From Datnioides undecimradiatus (taxonomy: Eukaryota > Chordata > Actinopteri > Lobotiformes > Datnioididae), in assembly GCA_008933995.1 (NCBI GenBank), contig WARS01000029.1, positions 6,820,332 through 6,884,331 on the forward strand: 64,000 nucleotides of DNA, written 5' to 3'. Below are positions 14,348 to 26,480 of this stretch, piece after piece. Position 1 is the stretch's first letter, and the number at the start of each line of letters is the position of its first letter. The notes beneath the pieces are model-generated. The model saw only the letters and a list, made by a program, of their open reading frames with translations. It was not told where the DNA came from and ran no database searches. Both the position numbers and the translations under genes were made by a program.

Positions 14348-16489
14348 TACACATCCACAACAAACTTGCAGAGCCAAGTTTGACACATGTCAGCATGCTA
14401 ATCTGTCCTCTGGTAAAAGAACAAGTCCTCATCCTGCCTCACAGTCAAAACAGGGACACCCCGCAGGACGTTACTAACAGAGGTTTAGGGTGACGAGCAT
14501 CTCATATAAACCTGCCATTGTCCTGCACTACTCATATAAATCACACTTACTCATACGGTATACTGTGTTGTACAGACAAGTGTACCTACTATTTCGTCAC
14601 CTGCATTTCCACCTGTACACTGCTGGAGATGAAACATCACTGCCAGGAACACATGTAAACAGTGCCAATATCCAGTCATCTTAGTTTCTAATAAACAGAT
14701 GTGCCCTGTCATCTGTGTTGTAAGCTACAGCTCACAAGACCATGTGAAAGGCCCACAGGCTGTGCAATAAAAACACGCACACGCAGACACACACACACAC
14801 ACACAAACTCACACAACTGTTGATTCCAGGTTATGATAGGAGCCCCTTTGTCCCATATATTTCCATCAGGAAGCAACGACAAAAACACCTCGATGCCAAG
14901 AAATTTATCTCCCTCTATCTGATAACAACACACTGACACACAATCAAAAACACACACTGCCTGCATCGGGCTCTGCTATGAGGACCTTTCACATCGCCAG
15001 TCGGGCACGGACAAGCTAAACACACTGCCTGGCGCACATACACACGTCTACACTCCAGCTTGTTTACCTTGCAAAGAGCAGTTGCAGTAAATCAGAGGGG
15101 AAAATTATTCTACAGATATCACAGCCTTTCCTGTCAGCTGTCTAAACAGTTCCCGTCAGAGAAACCCAAACCGCCTCGCCATCACATACGTTCTTTCTCT
15201 AAGGTTTCACCTCCTCACCCTGCCCGTGACAGGACACTCTGCCCGGATACCTGGGGCAGTCAGAGCGGGGGTTTAGAAGTGTTGGAAACCTTCTGTGAAT
15301 CAGTGTTTATTTAATGGAATTCAATCCTTCATACATGACGCAGGATGAGGCTGCAGTGCTGTGGTATAACGTAATATGTAGGGGTCAGCACAGTAGCCAG
15401 GCTGCTCTGGGAGCCCCACTGAGGCCGTTAAAGGAGCCAGGAGTGGGAAGTAGTTAAGAGGCCAGGTAACACAAGACGCCCAGGGATAGAAATACTGAGA
15501 CTTATTGGCTACCAACATAGACAGTAACAAGGCCAAGAATATGTTTCCCAAGACTTGGGAGAAAACACCTGTAGAAAACAGAGAAGAGGAAAAGAAAGAG
15601 AGAAAGGCGGGGGTAGGGGTGGGGTGATAGGCTTTGCTATAACCAGAATAGAGTCAGGGTTGGACGAAAAGGAGGGAGTTGCTGCCATGGCAACTGCTCC
15701 TGTTGGCATTTTGTGGACGTGCGCGGCAGAGTGTGAGGCGAGAGGCAGAGTGATAGGTTGGCAGATACCGTATCTGTGACATTTAGACATGCTAGCCCTG
15801 CCATAATATCCCGTATTGAACTAATGCCATATCAGGACCACGTAACTGGCAGCGGTCCAGCATTACCTCACCGACTAAAGATGTTTTGTTGACCCAAAAG
15901 GGAATGTAGATGTTGTTTCTGACACATGATTCCAGGGTCCAAATGAAAGCATTAATAAATATCTATCACTCCCATCCTATCATATTTTTAGTCATATGCC
16001 AGTAAATTTATTTGGTAGACAGCTTCCAGATGGCAGCTCCACGGTCGGCGGACTTCCACAGTGACTTTTCATATCTTGGTACTTCTGACTTATGGGTTAC
16101 ACAGCCACGTTCCAGCAATGCCATGCCATTTGTTGTACAATAAATACCAAAAAACCCTAATCTGTGCCATATGTGAAATAAATAAACAGCACACTTCATT
16201 TCAAACTTTTTCTCTGTGACACTCCAGGTAGATTTTTAACCTCTGTTGCTGATGAATAACAATCAACCAGCTCTTAACTTGCAACAAACATTTTAACCCT
16301 TATGTGCATGCACACACCCTTGTGAGATGAACACGCAGGCCATGCTGGATGCTTGTCTCTATTTGGAGTTGGTGGACTGCGTCAGTGAGAAGCCCCAGAC
16401 AGGTGCACCGCTGTGGAGGAGTTATTGCTACTGAAACCTTTAGCTGAGCGTGTCACATGACAACCTATTATGAGATCCTGGTAAATAAA

Positions 16490-16494
<5 letters not shown>

Positions 16495-16559
<65 letters not shown>

Positions 16560-16569
16560 TGTGTGTGTG
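16495..16569. repeat. (GT)n microsatellite, longest in the window
   Basis: About 75 bases of GT with one interruption (tttg) near 16557. Likely polymorphic. Confidence 0.95.
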
Positions 16570-18059
16570 AGTCTATGTGGGGTAAAAGTATGGGGCTGCT
16601 TGTAGCTACATAATGCAAATATATAATGTAAATATCCTGCAGCACAGTCACGATCATCACAAGATGTCACATATGTTTTCACCAACAACTACATACCTTG
16701 ACTATCTAAGGGGAACATTGGAGTGTAGCATTGAAAACAAAAAGAAACCTGCAACGCTGTATAACAATCATTGCCATTGATCTGGCTCTTGTCTGCAGTT
16801 GCTTAATGTGGTTTTGGTACAAAAATACACGTTGGCTGTGCTTTCAAGAAACACTGAGCACAACCAGGCTGTTATCATGTCAGACGCACAGCGCAGCGCA
16901 TCATGACTCTCTGTGGGTTTGCACTTCTGGCTCAACATGTAGGCCACAGCACCTGTTTATATCTGCTATCCTGACCGCCCATCTCTTATTTCAGTTTGGA
17001 TGCTTTTGCACATGTTGTAGCAGAAGCTAGTCCCCTCATTTGCATTCTGCAAGAGCTCACAAGTTAAGTGTTTTGTCTGGCAGATATTATATCTGGTGGT
17101 TGCTGGACTTCTAGGCAGCTAGCTTTGGCCTTAGCAGTTTCTTATTGCTTCTAAGGTTGTTTCAGCCCTGTTTATTAGACACTTGGTCTCAGTCTGGTTA
17201 GCTGAATATTTTCATGGATGTTGTCTAAATTAAACTTGCAGACAATCTTCTTTGTTTCTCTGGTTCTTTGGTTTGCATAGCTCCACTTCTCCAGCCCTCT
17301 TTCCTGTTCTCCCTGCATCATATCTTCTCTGGCACCTTATTCCTTATTCTTCCTCCCTTCTCGAAAAAGCCCAGATCCCTCCAGCCCTCTCACTCCATCA
17401 GTCCTAATCTCCTCCTTTCATCCCTCCTCCTGCTCTGTCTCTCTTGCCCTCCTCTCTGTGACCTCCTCAGTGCATTCCTGCACGCACTGGGCCACTGTAT
17501 GGTGCAGGGCGTGCAGGGTTGTCTAAGGCCTGCATTAAATAACACCCATTAAGAGACTGATGAGTTACTGTTTACTGGTTGCCCTTTGCTCTACTCCTTG
17601 AAACAAACTGCCATAGAGAGAAGCTGAGATGAAACAAATCTTATGTATGTTTCCGTGACTTGATAAAATTATGCAGGACCGATTATTTTCCTGCTTCTTA
17701 ACTGCAGCCCAGAACAACAAACGGAAATTGTGGAGTCTTTTGGTTGATGTTATGCAACTGAGATTGGGCAATGGAGGATGGCACGTTTTTATACCTTAAA
17801 AGTTGAGGCTAGCATTTGTTTGCAAGATTCATCAGATCGGGTTTGCAGCTCATGAAAACTTAAGCCGTTTATGTTTTATTTTCTGATCTGATCCCCAAAA
17901 CCAGAGCTCACAAGATTAGTGGAGGATCCTTCTGGATAAAAGATGCTCAATCTGAATTCCAACCAATATACTTAACCCTTCCTTGGTTGAGTCCAGCAGA
18001 CTCTCAGAGGAGGTCTCATAAGGACAGCTTTCTCTCCCAAGTTGTACTGAGGCACAGTT

Positions 18060-18560
18060 GTGTTTTCAGCTCTCTGCTAACATCAGCATGCTATCAGCTA
18101 GCTCACAGTGACAATCCTATCATCTGTTAGCATGCTAACAATGCTAACAAACATTTAGCAGCTCTCATCTTTACTGCCCAGAGAAGCAGGAGAAGATGGA
18201 TGGATGGATAATCTTTACTGTGTTTGCATGAAAGCACACTGAACACAGCTAATGGGAATATCATTAGTTTTACGGGTATTCAGCGATAAAGTAAAGAATT
18301 GCACAATTTGAGTTGGTGATGATATTACATGAAAAGTGAATGGGTCCCCCAAGTTACTCCATGAATGTCTGTCCCAAATCTCATGGCAAAACATCAAATA
18401 GTAGATGTTCCACCCAAGACCACAGACGTCAAGCTCAAGAAGGTGATGTAGGAAAGGTCAAGAGGTCTCTAAAGTCAGAGAGATTCATCCTCGGGGAACC
18501 GTGAACGTCTGAACCAGATTTTGTGCCAATTCATTCAGCAGCTGTTGAAGTATTTGAAGA
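18060..18560. repeat. Dispersed fish repeat, copy 2
   Basis: Starts with multiple short gctaacat/gcatgctaac motifs and includes ccatgaatgtctgtcccaaa at 18359 and a diverged gtgaacgtctgaacc at 18502, matching the order of motifs in the copy at 13.4 kb. The two are diverged and look old. Confidence 0.55.
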
Positions 18561-21500
18561 AATGAATATAACACAGGTAACATTTATTTCTTGGAATTAC
18601 AAATCAGGGACAGTTGTCTATGTCTAAGCACTATTTACTAAATTTAGCGACGGCCCTATCTTTTTTTTTTTCCACTGTTGTGTTTTCATAACAGGCTTTT
18701 TACCTAAGACCTGGTTATTTCTTAGTCCTTACTGTCGGTCCCATTACCCTTGCGCTCATGTGTGCACTGTACCATACAGAGCAAATGTATGTGCACTGTT
18801 TTGTTACCCTATTGCATAACAGTTTTACATTGTCCAAGCACCTTTCACCTATACTGTTAACTCATACATATTGTTAAGTATTGACCAAACACCAGGTTTG
18901 AAATAACAGAGCTTCTTTTTGGGAAAAAGTCATGGTGTGGGGGCGGGGGGCCTATTCGCCCCAACAAAAACACCTACACAATGGAAAGGCACAATGGGAT
19001 TTAACCAGCCAACTTGTTGACACCTTTCCACATTACTGAGCGGCCAAATGCATACGTGCACACACAGTGCGTATGGGAATAAGGTCAGGAGAGTTCAAGA
19101 GCCCTTTGCCTCACATATATCCTGTATGACAGCATTTCATCACAGAGGCCGACTTGACCAGGAAGTCAGGTCACACCTTTGTGAGGCTCTCACAGCAAAA
19201 TGCCGTAGAAAAGGGACAGAGTATTTCCTGGCTCTGTTATGACACCATGACACACAACAGCTGCTTTGGATCACTGGATCTCTATTATGTGGAAACTTTC
19301 AGTCCATGTGCGAGCGGACCTCACTAACCTGTTTGTGATTGTGACGTGATAACGGCTCTGTGAAAACAATGAGCCTCCTTTTGCACTTTTCATTATTACG
19401 TTCAATAACTGAAGTGTTGAAAGACACTGAAATCTGAGGACCAAATGGTAATAAAGTTTGAAGCACACATACCAAAGAACTGTGATTTTAAGTCAGTGTA
19501 AGTGAGATTACATAGAAAGCTCAGTGTACAAATCTACTTAAAATGATTTTTACTTGAATTAATTACTGTCTTTTAATCATATCTATTATGAGACCTAGTG
19601 ACTGAAATATGACGCATATTATGTTTAAATTATAAATAGCTTTATCGGATCTAGACTATCTGTACCATCTGCACCTTTTGTACAGTAGTTTTCCTACCAG
19701 GTATGCTGCAAAGCACAGCCGTGTGCCTCTGCTCACACCTGAAACACTGATACTGAGTCTCAAGTTTGGACATATAGTCGAGACAACACCACAGTGTGTG
19801 CTTTGTGCCGCAACGTTGTTGCAGTAACACATTAGAACATGATGTGCTGGCGAACAGATAATTAACAGCACACACAGCTCTGTGGATATTTCCACTCAAC
19901 ACTAAATAAGATAATGGGTGGGGCCTGATGCACTGATACAACTGATCCAGGTAGGACAAACAGCAAATGCAATACTGACAAAAAACAATTGCACCCTGCA
20001 GGAATCGAATGCAACAGAAATTGCTTTAACAACAGTGGAAACTTTGTAGAGAAGGCGCTGAATTTACATGCAACGTTTAGCTTTTCTAAGCACCATAGAT
20101 GTTTTGTTTAAATGGTGCTTTTTCACTCTCTTGTCTCTCAGAAAGATGGCAAATTTCTTCCTAAGTCTTAAAGAATCTTCCTTTTATTTAAGGGAATCTG
20201 GTGTTGCTAAAACCCCATTGTTACAAAGAACCTGTTTGTGATTTCTGTTTTCGTGCGACGCACACTTTTCCCGCTTCAACTCCGCTTTGAAAAACTAAAA
20301 CCAAATATCTCGCACTGGCACGCATGACAAGCTTGCTGTGCTGTGGCACTCCTGCCAAACTGATCACTGAGCCACAAACAATCAATCACTTTATTGGTCC
20401 CCAAAGTGCAATGGGTTGTGCAGCTGTGGAACACCAAGGCACAACAGAAAAACTCAACGCACATGAACACAGTGCATACACGGGTTTAAACAGTTCTGAA
20501 GTTAACTGTCAGGTCTTTGAAAGGGTTGAGCAGGTTTGTAAAGAAACTCTTTTATTACTGCCTTTATTAGATAGGGACAGCTAAGAATAGTTTGACATGC
20601 AACAGAGATCTCAGACCTTCTGCTAATGTAATCTTAACCAGCAGACAACAAAGAGACCCCTATGAAGCCATCTTTAACCTCTAAAACCTGACGTATCCCC
20701 AACTAAGCAGCTTTGACTAACTTTATTAACTACTGCATTATATTATATTATCATCTACTGTATGTTATAATATAAATTAAATCCTTAATATCATTTTATT
20801 ATATAAAATGGTCAGTTTTATGCCTGCATCAGAGGAGGTGCATTTGCCATGCATCTATGCACACTGTGCAGTTTGTCTTTAAATTTCTTCATCTGCCTGT
20901 ACACAGCATTAGAAGAATTCCTGTGTGTCCTGAGTGAGGGTGAAGCAGGTCCACCTGCGTGTGATGCAGAGTGATCACACACAGTGTGCGCAGTACTGTA
21001 GGTATTTACGTGTCATATCATTGTGTCAGCATGTGCATGTTTGTGCAGTGTGTGGGCACACACAATAGGCCTTTGTCTATCTGCATCCTATTTTTCTCTT
21101 GTGGGCTGACACAGACATTCACACACACACCAACACCAACACACACACACATCTCATCTACACACAGTTCCTCCTGGCTTCCGTCAAGTTACAACAGCTC
21201 AGAGACAGCAAAACAGGAACAATCTGATCTTCTCTTCCTGCCTCACACTTCCTGCCCTCCCCCTTCTACTCTGGTGACGATAAAGAGAGAGAAAGAGGCA
21301 AACAGATGAATGAAAAGGAAAAATAAAGACTCATGGGGATGAAAATGAATAAGAGAGGTGTGTGTGTATGTAGGGGGATGCTGTTGATATGACTGGGAGG
21401 TGGTCTGCAGTGAGGATGTGGCCTGAGATTACTGTTAAACAGATTCTGTGGTGGCCAGGTGTTGACTGCACACACCCAAACTGCAAGTGTTTTATATGAA

Positions 21501-21679
21501 GCATTAAACAGTAACACCCTGCATCACTGTGGAAAGAAAAACTTCTAGCTTAGAATTCATTCATTGACATTATGAAACAAACGAGAACAAGCGTGAAGCT
21601 GCAGTATGACACATAATGTGCCCTTGAACCAAAAAACAGGTTAATGTTAGCCATAAACATTACATATATACATATGTGT

Positions 21680-21965
21680 CTATACACACACTGTACATTC
21701 ATTTTCTTGATTAAGTGTTTATCAGTCCATAATATCTGAGAAAATTATGAAAACAGCAAGACAACAAAACAATTTTCAAAAGTTTTAAATATCTTTCTTC
21801 CAACTAATACTCAAAAAGCCTAAATATTTCAGTTTAATATCAATGCAAATAATAGAGTAAATTTGCACAATTTAAAATTAATTATTGGCTTTTATCAGTT
21901 AATTAGTTAAAAGATATTTGTTGATTAATTCCTGTTGATCAGCTAATCAACTAGTAGTCTATTTT
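21680..21965. repeat. Old AT-rich fish MITE-like repeat
   Basis: Carries degenerate forms of a repeat widespread in fish: ttgattaagtgtttatcagt, ccataatatctgagaaaatt, and a tail rich in gattaatt/gctaatcaac. The class (probably a non-autonomous DNA transposon) is from memory. Confidence 0.45.
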
Positions 21966-22805
21966 ACACCAACTGATATTTTAAGTTAGTGACAAGTACA
22001 AGCAAAACACATTACAGCAGCAAAATTTCAAATCACAATCATCATAAACAAATAAGCAATCACAATACTAAAACTAAAAATAGTTAGAAACATTTTAACA
22101 TTTAAATGAAAAGTTACAAACAACAAGCTAAGAGCAACCCATGAGGCTATGGAATAAAAAATTACAGTTGTGGGGAAAATTATCAAAAACTTTCAAAAAA
22201 AATTTTTTTTTGATATTTTCTTTTTTTTATGTTTCTAGTGTTTCTTTCATTGAATGAGCAGAGATGAAAACACAAATACACAGGTTACATTAACCTAATG
22301 GAAGAACATATACTCCAAATGCAGCAGCGTGCCTCTCTCATGTTAGTGTTGAGGACAACAGTGAGAAATAACATCCATCAGGCTGCAGATGCTGCAGACG
22401 ATACTTGCTAGGAGGATACATTTGGTGCTTGGCTCTTGGTCTTTTCATGGGAATTGTTGATAATAATAACTTAAAGTGTACAATACTAATATAAAATTGC
22501 ATATTTCATCTTTTGCCCTACTATAAGCAAAAAAAAATGGCCCATAGGATGTTGTTGTTTTGCATGTAGATGAAAAGAAAACTGTTTACTTGTAGTGTCG
22601 CTACAGTCGATCATGCCTAAACTTAGTGATGGGTTGCAACAAATTAAAAATAAATTAATCATACCGCATAATTTCATGAAAACCTTGCTTGCATAGAGCT
22701 TTCTGGAGGTGGTTTACCAAATATACACAGTCACATATTTTCCCAAACTCTGCAACACACACACCTGCACACCCGCACACAGAACACACACGCATGTGCA
22801 CTCAT

Positions 22806-22819
22806 GCACACACACGCGC

Positions 22820-22855
<36 letters not shown>
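22806..22855. repeat. (CA)n microsatellite with CG interruptions
   Basis: Imperfect at the left (cacgcgcacacg), then pure CA. Confidence 0.93.
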
Positions 22856-22857
<2 letters not shown>

Positions 22858-22955
22858 ACCCAGAGCACCTGATGAGCTGTGGTTCTGAAGAAGGAAGTGA
22901 AAACTCAGTCCATCTGCTTTGACAGGAAGTCAACAGAAGCCACATACAGGCATGC

Positions 22956-22963
22956 TGACGTCA
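22956..22963. promoter_or_regulatory. Perfect palindromic CRE (TGACGTCA)
   Basis: Third exact CRE, 2.3 kb beyond the last UCR1 exon in the direction of pde4b transcription, lying between two (CA)n arrays. Its context is gcTGACGTCAat. Confidence 0.35.
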
Positions 22964-23011
22964 ATCAGAGCCACAGGAACACCTCCCTACCACACACACA
23001 CTCACACACAG

Positions 23012-23013
<2 letters not shown>

Positions 23014-23044
<31 letters not shown>
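23014..23044. repeat. (CA)n microsatellite
   Basis: Pure CA run, preceded by shorter CA tracts from 22991. Confidence 0.93.
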
Positions 23045-23046
<2 letters not shown>

Positions 23047-23195
23047 TACTCACAATGATGCACACATGCCACAGCCAACACTCATTCGAATCATACATCT
23101 TAACAATCCACAGTTGCAAAATTGCAAACTTTATATACCATCAGACACTGGATGCTCTGTTTCACATGGCAGGGATTACACAGACGCTTTACACT

Positions 23196-23230
23196 GACAC
23201 ACACACGTACACACACATGTACACACACAT

Positions 23231-23267
<37 letters not shown>
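23196..23267. repeat. (CA)n microsatellite with acatgtac units
   Basis: Repeated acacacatgt units lead into a pure CA run; third CA array within 500 bases. Confidence 0.93.
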
Positions 23268-23269
<2 letters not shown>

Positions 23270-24742
23270 TTGCTTCTCTTTCAACAGGAACTGATGTGTT
23301 TCAGTAATAACACCAACAAACAACAAACTATTAAAAATGCAACACTTTGGTTGAACTTAATTTTCTAAAAAAAAAATACTAGAACACTACTGTACTAGAA
23401 AAATTCAATGCATTAAACACGTCTTTATTTTTATGAAGAAGGAAACATTGTTATCTTTGCAGGACTGACTGAGGCTTCCTCTTCAACAGTTAAACTCCAG
23501 TGTCATATCTGGTCAAACTTGGTTTCGTATAAAATATGTTGGTTTTTTGATGGTTAACTGTTCTGAGTTTCAGTGTCGCTCAGTTCGGTCTGTCTTTACA
23601 CAACAACACATGTTACTTTTGTCAAAGAATGTGAGAACATTAGTCTACACATGTGAAGTTGAAGGTCTGTTATGTTTTCTCAAAAGAATTAATGAGATTT
23701 GTATCAGTAGCAGTGAGATTAACTATATAATGCTGAATATGTCTTAATTAAAGCACACATTAATTAGACACACTGTGGATTGGATGGACAGCAAAGAGGT
23801 AAATAATAAATGCAATAAATAAAGAAATAATAATAAATAATAAACTTTTTTTAAAAGCTTTGAACACATTGCTGACATATAATAACCTTTTAAGGGCTGA
23901 TGGATGTAAGAACAGTATTCACCCTCTTTCAGCTCTGTTTTTGGTCTCCACCAACTCCTGAGGGACATTTCTGGCTCTTGAGCTGCTAAATGTTTGCCGT
24001 TTGCTGTGCGGATGATTTGTTTCTGCTTTTTCTCTCAAAATAAAAAAAAAAATTGCCTGTAGCAGCCAAAAACATTGTTAAGATGAGAGCAGTAAATGTG
24101 AAACAAATAAACATTAAGTTTATTAAAGACAGCTACACACTGAGCTGAAACCAAAGCTCCAAATTAGCTCCAAATTCTCGTGTTAATTCTTCTGTTAATT
24201 CGTCCATTTAAAAAAAAAAAAACCCTGTCACTGTTTCCATGTGCCATTTGATACACTGTTACATCAAATAAAAGGATTAAAGATTATCTAAAATCAACAG
24301 TTTCTGAAAACAGTGTCGCTTGTTTTGTTATGGTTAAATGTGAGAGTGGAAGACACATCATTTCTCACTCAGTGCTTCAGTGTGACGTTCGACCCCCGCA
24401 GCACAGACGCACACAGACGTCCTTCGATACCATTGAGGGCCTTTGTTGTCAAACTGGTTTCCGTACCCCATAACCGGAATCGTAACCATCACAACTAAAT
24501 GCCAACCAAACCTCAACCTTCACCATAACCCTAAAGAGTCCTCACAATGCAGAATTGTCCTGCCTACAATCATTTAAAACTAATTACTATTCAGTCACTA
24601 CTACACTTCATTAAATATGGAGTGTGTAAAACCACATTTATAGTTTGTGTATGGGTGAACTTTTCTGTATATGTGGAAAACTTCCTCAGCGGGGCCTGTG
24701 AGCACACAGATCCCAGCATCAAAAAAATAATCACAACTAATG

Positions 24743-24772
<30 letters not shown>
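24743..24772. repeat. (CA)n microsatellite
   Basis: Pure CA run in intronic sequence; a second, opposite (GT)n follows at 24953-24976. Confidence 0.92.
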
Positions 24773-24775
<3 letters not shown>

Positions 24776-24952
24776 TCATTCACGTGTATAGTGCTATGTG
24801 TTATCTGTGCTTATACACACAGACTCACACACTGGCTCTTACCAGCACACACACACACACAGCAGCGGCAGCTTAAAATCAAATGTGATGAAAGAAAAAA
24901 AGGGAGGTTCACTGTTATCTTTGAGTGTACTGCTTTAATAGACCACACTCTA

Positions 24953-24976
24953 TGTGTGTGTGTGTGTGTGTGTGTG
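24953..24976. repeat. (GT)n microsatellite
   Basis: Pure GT run facing the CA run at 24743; the two could pair as an inverted repeat in RNA. Confidence 0.9.
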
Positions 24977-25305
24977 CGTGTGCAAGCACATCTCAAATAC
25001 CAACTCGGTTGTGTTTGAGCAAGGTTAATGAGCTTGATGACAAAATAGTCTGGACTACAATGTAGGAGCTGCAGACAGATGGCAGAAAAAGTGAAAGTCG
25101 TCACGTACACGAGTTCATGAGCGAAGGACGAGACGAAGGAGAGACGCAGGGAGGGAGGAGAGAATTATGAAAACAAGGAAAAATGGTAGCAGGGGAGAGT
25201 TTGAGCCAAATAAAAAACAGAGGGTAAAAAAGACAGAAAGTCATGTTCTTCACGTAGCTTTACAGAAGTCAGATACATAACAGGACATTCCTCTGTGCCT
25301 CTTAC

Positions 25306-25358
25306 CTGGGAGACAAACTCTGGTGATTGTAGGCTGAGTTGTTGCTGCAGGAGATCTC
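25306..25358 (-). CDS. pde4b: pde4b exon: end of UCR1 / LR1 linker (RSPAATTQPTITRV...)
   Basis: This is a 53-bp internal exon. Its first G completes the split Lys of the previous exon, 17 codons read RSPAATTQPTITRVCLP, and one G remains (phase 1). The acceptor is ttctccttccAG at 25360-25359 and the donor is GTAAGAGG from 25305. KRSPAA-QP-(V/I)-(S/T)RV is the form found at this place in PDE4B; PDE4D reads RSPMCNQPSI and PDE4A RSPLGGPTPV (all from memory). The phase-1 exit fits a split Glu opening the UCR2 exon (EE-YQKLA in the family), which I could not find between 1 and 25305. The exon codes one residue more than the 16 I remember for mammals, and CLP replaces NPQ at its end, so this linker is diverging. 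Confidence 0.88.
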
Positions 25359-25511
25359 CTGGAAGGAGAAAATGAAGAGACGCGTCACATTTATCCTTAA
25401 TCTCTATATTTAGTGGGTCACCCAAATAACCAATAAACACTTAACACTTTCACACATCAGTCTAATTCAACATTTGTATTGCATTTGCATGAATTAGCAT
25501 AAAATCTGGAA

Positions 25512-25522
25512 GGGGGGGGGGG
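25512..25522 (+). repeat. Poly-G run
   Basis: Eleven consecutive G, 150 bases upstream (in pde4b direction) of the 53-bp exon's acceptor; on the pde4b RNA it is a C-run. Confidence 0.85.
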
Positions 25523-26364
25523 CAGCTAACAGGGACCTGTCCAAAGGTAAAACAAAAAGACCAAAAATGATTGAAAGTTTTTTTCCACTTTTATGTTTTA
25601 TGCAGAATAAAAACCCCCAAGATATTATTTGTTTTGAATTTGAGCCTTGTTACTGCTGCTAGGTGAATTTTGCTAGCAGCTATGCTATGCCAACCAACTC
25701 CCCGCTGTCTTGACAACATGAATGGACAGAAATGAAACCTTATATCTGGGGGAAAAAAACAAGTATGGTTCACAAATTGTAAAAGTATATTGTTTTTAAT
25801 GATGACAGACGCCTGTGTCTGTCATCAAGAGTTAACATGGAGTAACCTCTGCCCACAGAGCGTGAAATGACTTTAAACTCAAACTGAAACTGCTCCTTAA
25901 TCGATACCAGACATTGAATTATGGGTCGACAGGTGGCTTTTGTTAGTTTTGTTTTGATGTATTTGTATTGTAAATGAGCAGTGTGGTGGTTTCAGAGTCT
26001 GATGTTTCATATCCAGTCATACATGCCCACCTTCAATCAGTAACACTTTTATACTTGTGAATACATACTCACTCTGTCTGCATTCACAGATGCATCCTCA
26101 CTACAAGATAATTCCCTGTGTTATCTCCTGCATTGACAATTCTATGTGAACGTGCTTTAATAAAATACCTATGTTCATGTCACCAAATGTGTATTTCTGC
26201 TGGGAGTAAAATGTGTGTCATTACAAACGGTTACGATCTCAATGAATGTCCAGGTACCTTAAGGAGTGCACCTTAAAAAAGTAAAAATAAAGCCACATGT
26301 CACAGCAGTTGAAGGGAAAAGGTGACATCTTGAAATGACAAAAGACTGTGCATGATCTGTGTGT

Positions 26365-26414
26365 TTTTTGTGTGTGTGTTTGTGTGTGAGTGTGTGTGTG
26401 TGTGTGTGTTTGTG

Positions 26415-26476
<62 letters not shown>

Positions 26477-26480
26477 TGTG
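26365..26480. repeat. Compound (GT)n-(GA)n microsatellite
   Basis: Interrupted GT from 26365 to about 26420, then about 26 GA units (26422-26474), then tgtgtg. In the pde4b transcript this reads as CT followed by CA. Confidence 0.95.

Larger units (their letters stand above)
1..25305 (-). other. pde4b intron downstream of the UCR1 exons (3' end outside window)
   Basis: No further PDE4 exon was recognised here, either the UCR2 exon (YQKLA / ETLEELDWCL) or catalytic exons (HNNIHAADV, FTDLE), so the acceptor of this intron appears to lie left of base 1. In mammalian PDE4B the matching intron houses the start of the short isoform PDE4B2. What I can see: a G-run at 4.1 kb; a CpG-dense open patch at 4300-4500; CREs at 4257, 8899 and 22956; AT-rich tracts at 7.85 kb; (CA)n arrays at 14.3, 16.5, 22.8, 23.0, 23.2 and 24.7 kb; dispersed repeats at 13.35-13.56, 18.06-18.56 and 21.68-21.97 kb. 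Nothing recognisable was found in 1-4000, 4650-7850, 9100-13300, 14900-16300, 16700-18000 and 18600-21600 apart from minor CA/CT tracts. Short exons of unknown sequence could be missed. Confidence 0.75.

Noticed and set aside
16382-16688. His/Thr-repeat open frames over the CA array, and the many similar ones elsewhere
   Set aside because: Translated microsatellites (CACACA gives His-Thr), not proteins.
24440-24545. aaccctaa-type motifs as interstitial telomere sequence
   Set aside because: The units are irregular (accataaccctaa) and not TTAGGG tandem repeats; this is common intronic low-complexity sequence in fish.
1-25305. Search for the UCR2 and catalytic exons of pde4b
   Set aside because: None of the conserved phrases (ETLEELDWC, HNNIHAADV, FTDLE, YRQWTDRIMEEFF) was found on the minus strand by eye; these exons probably lie outside the window.
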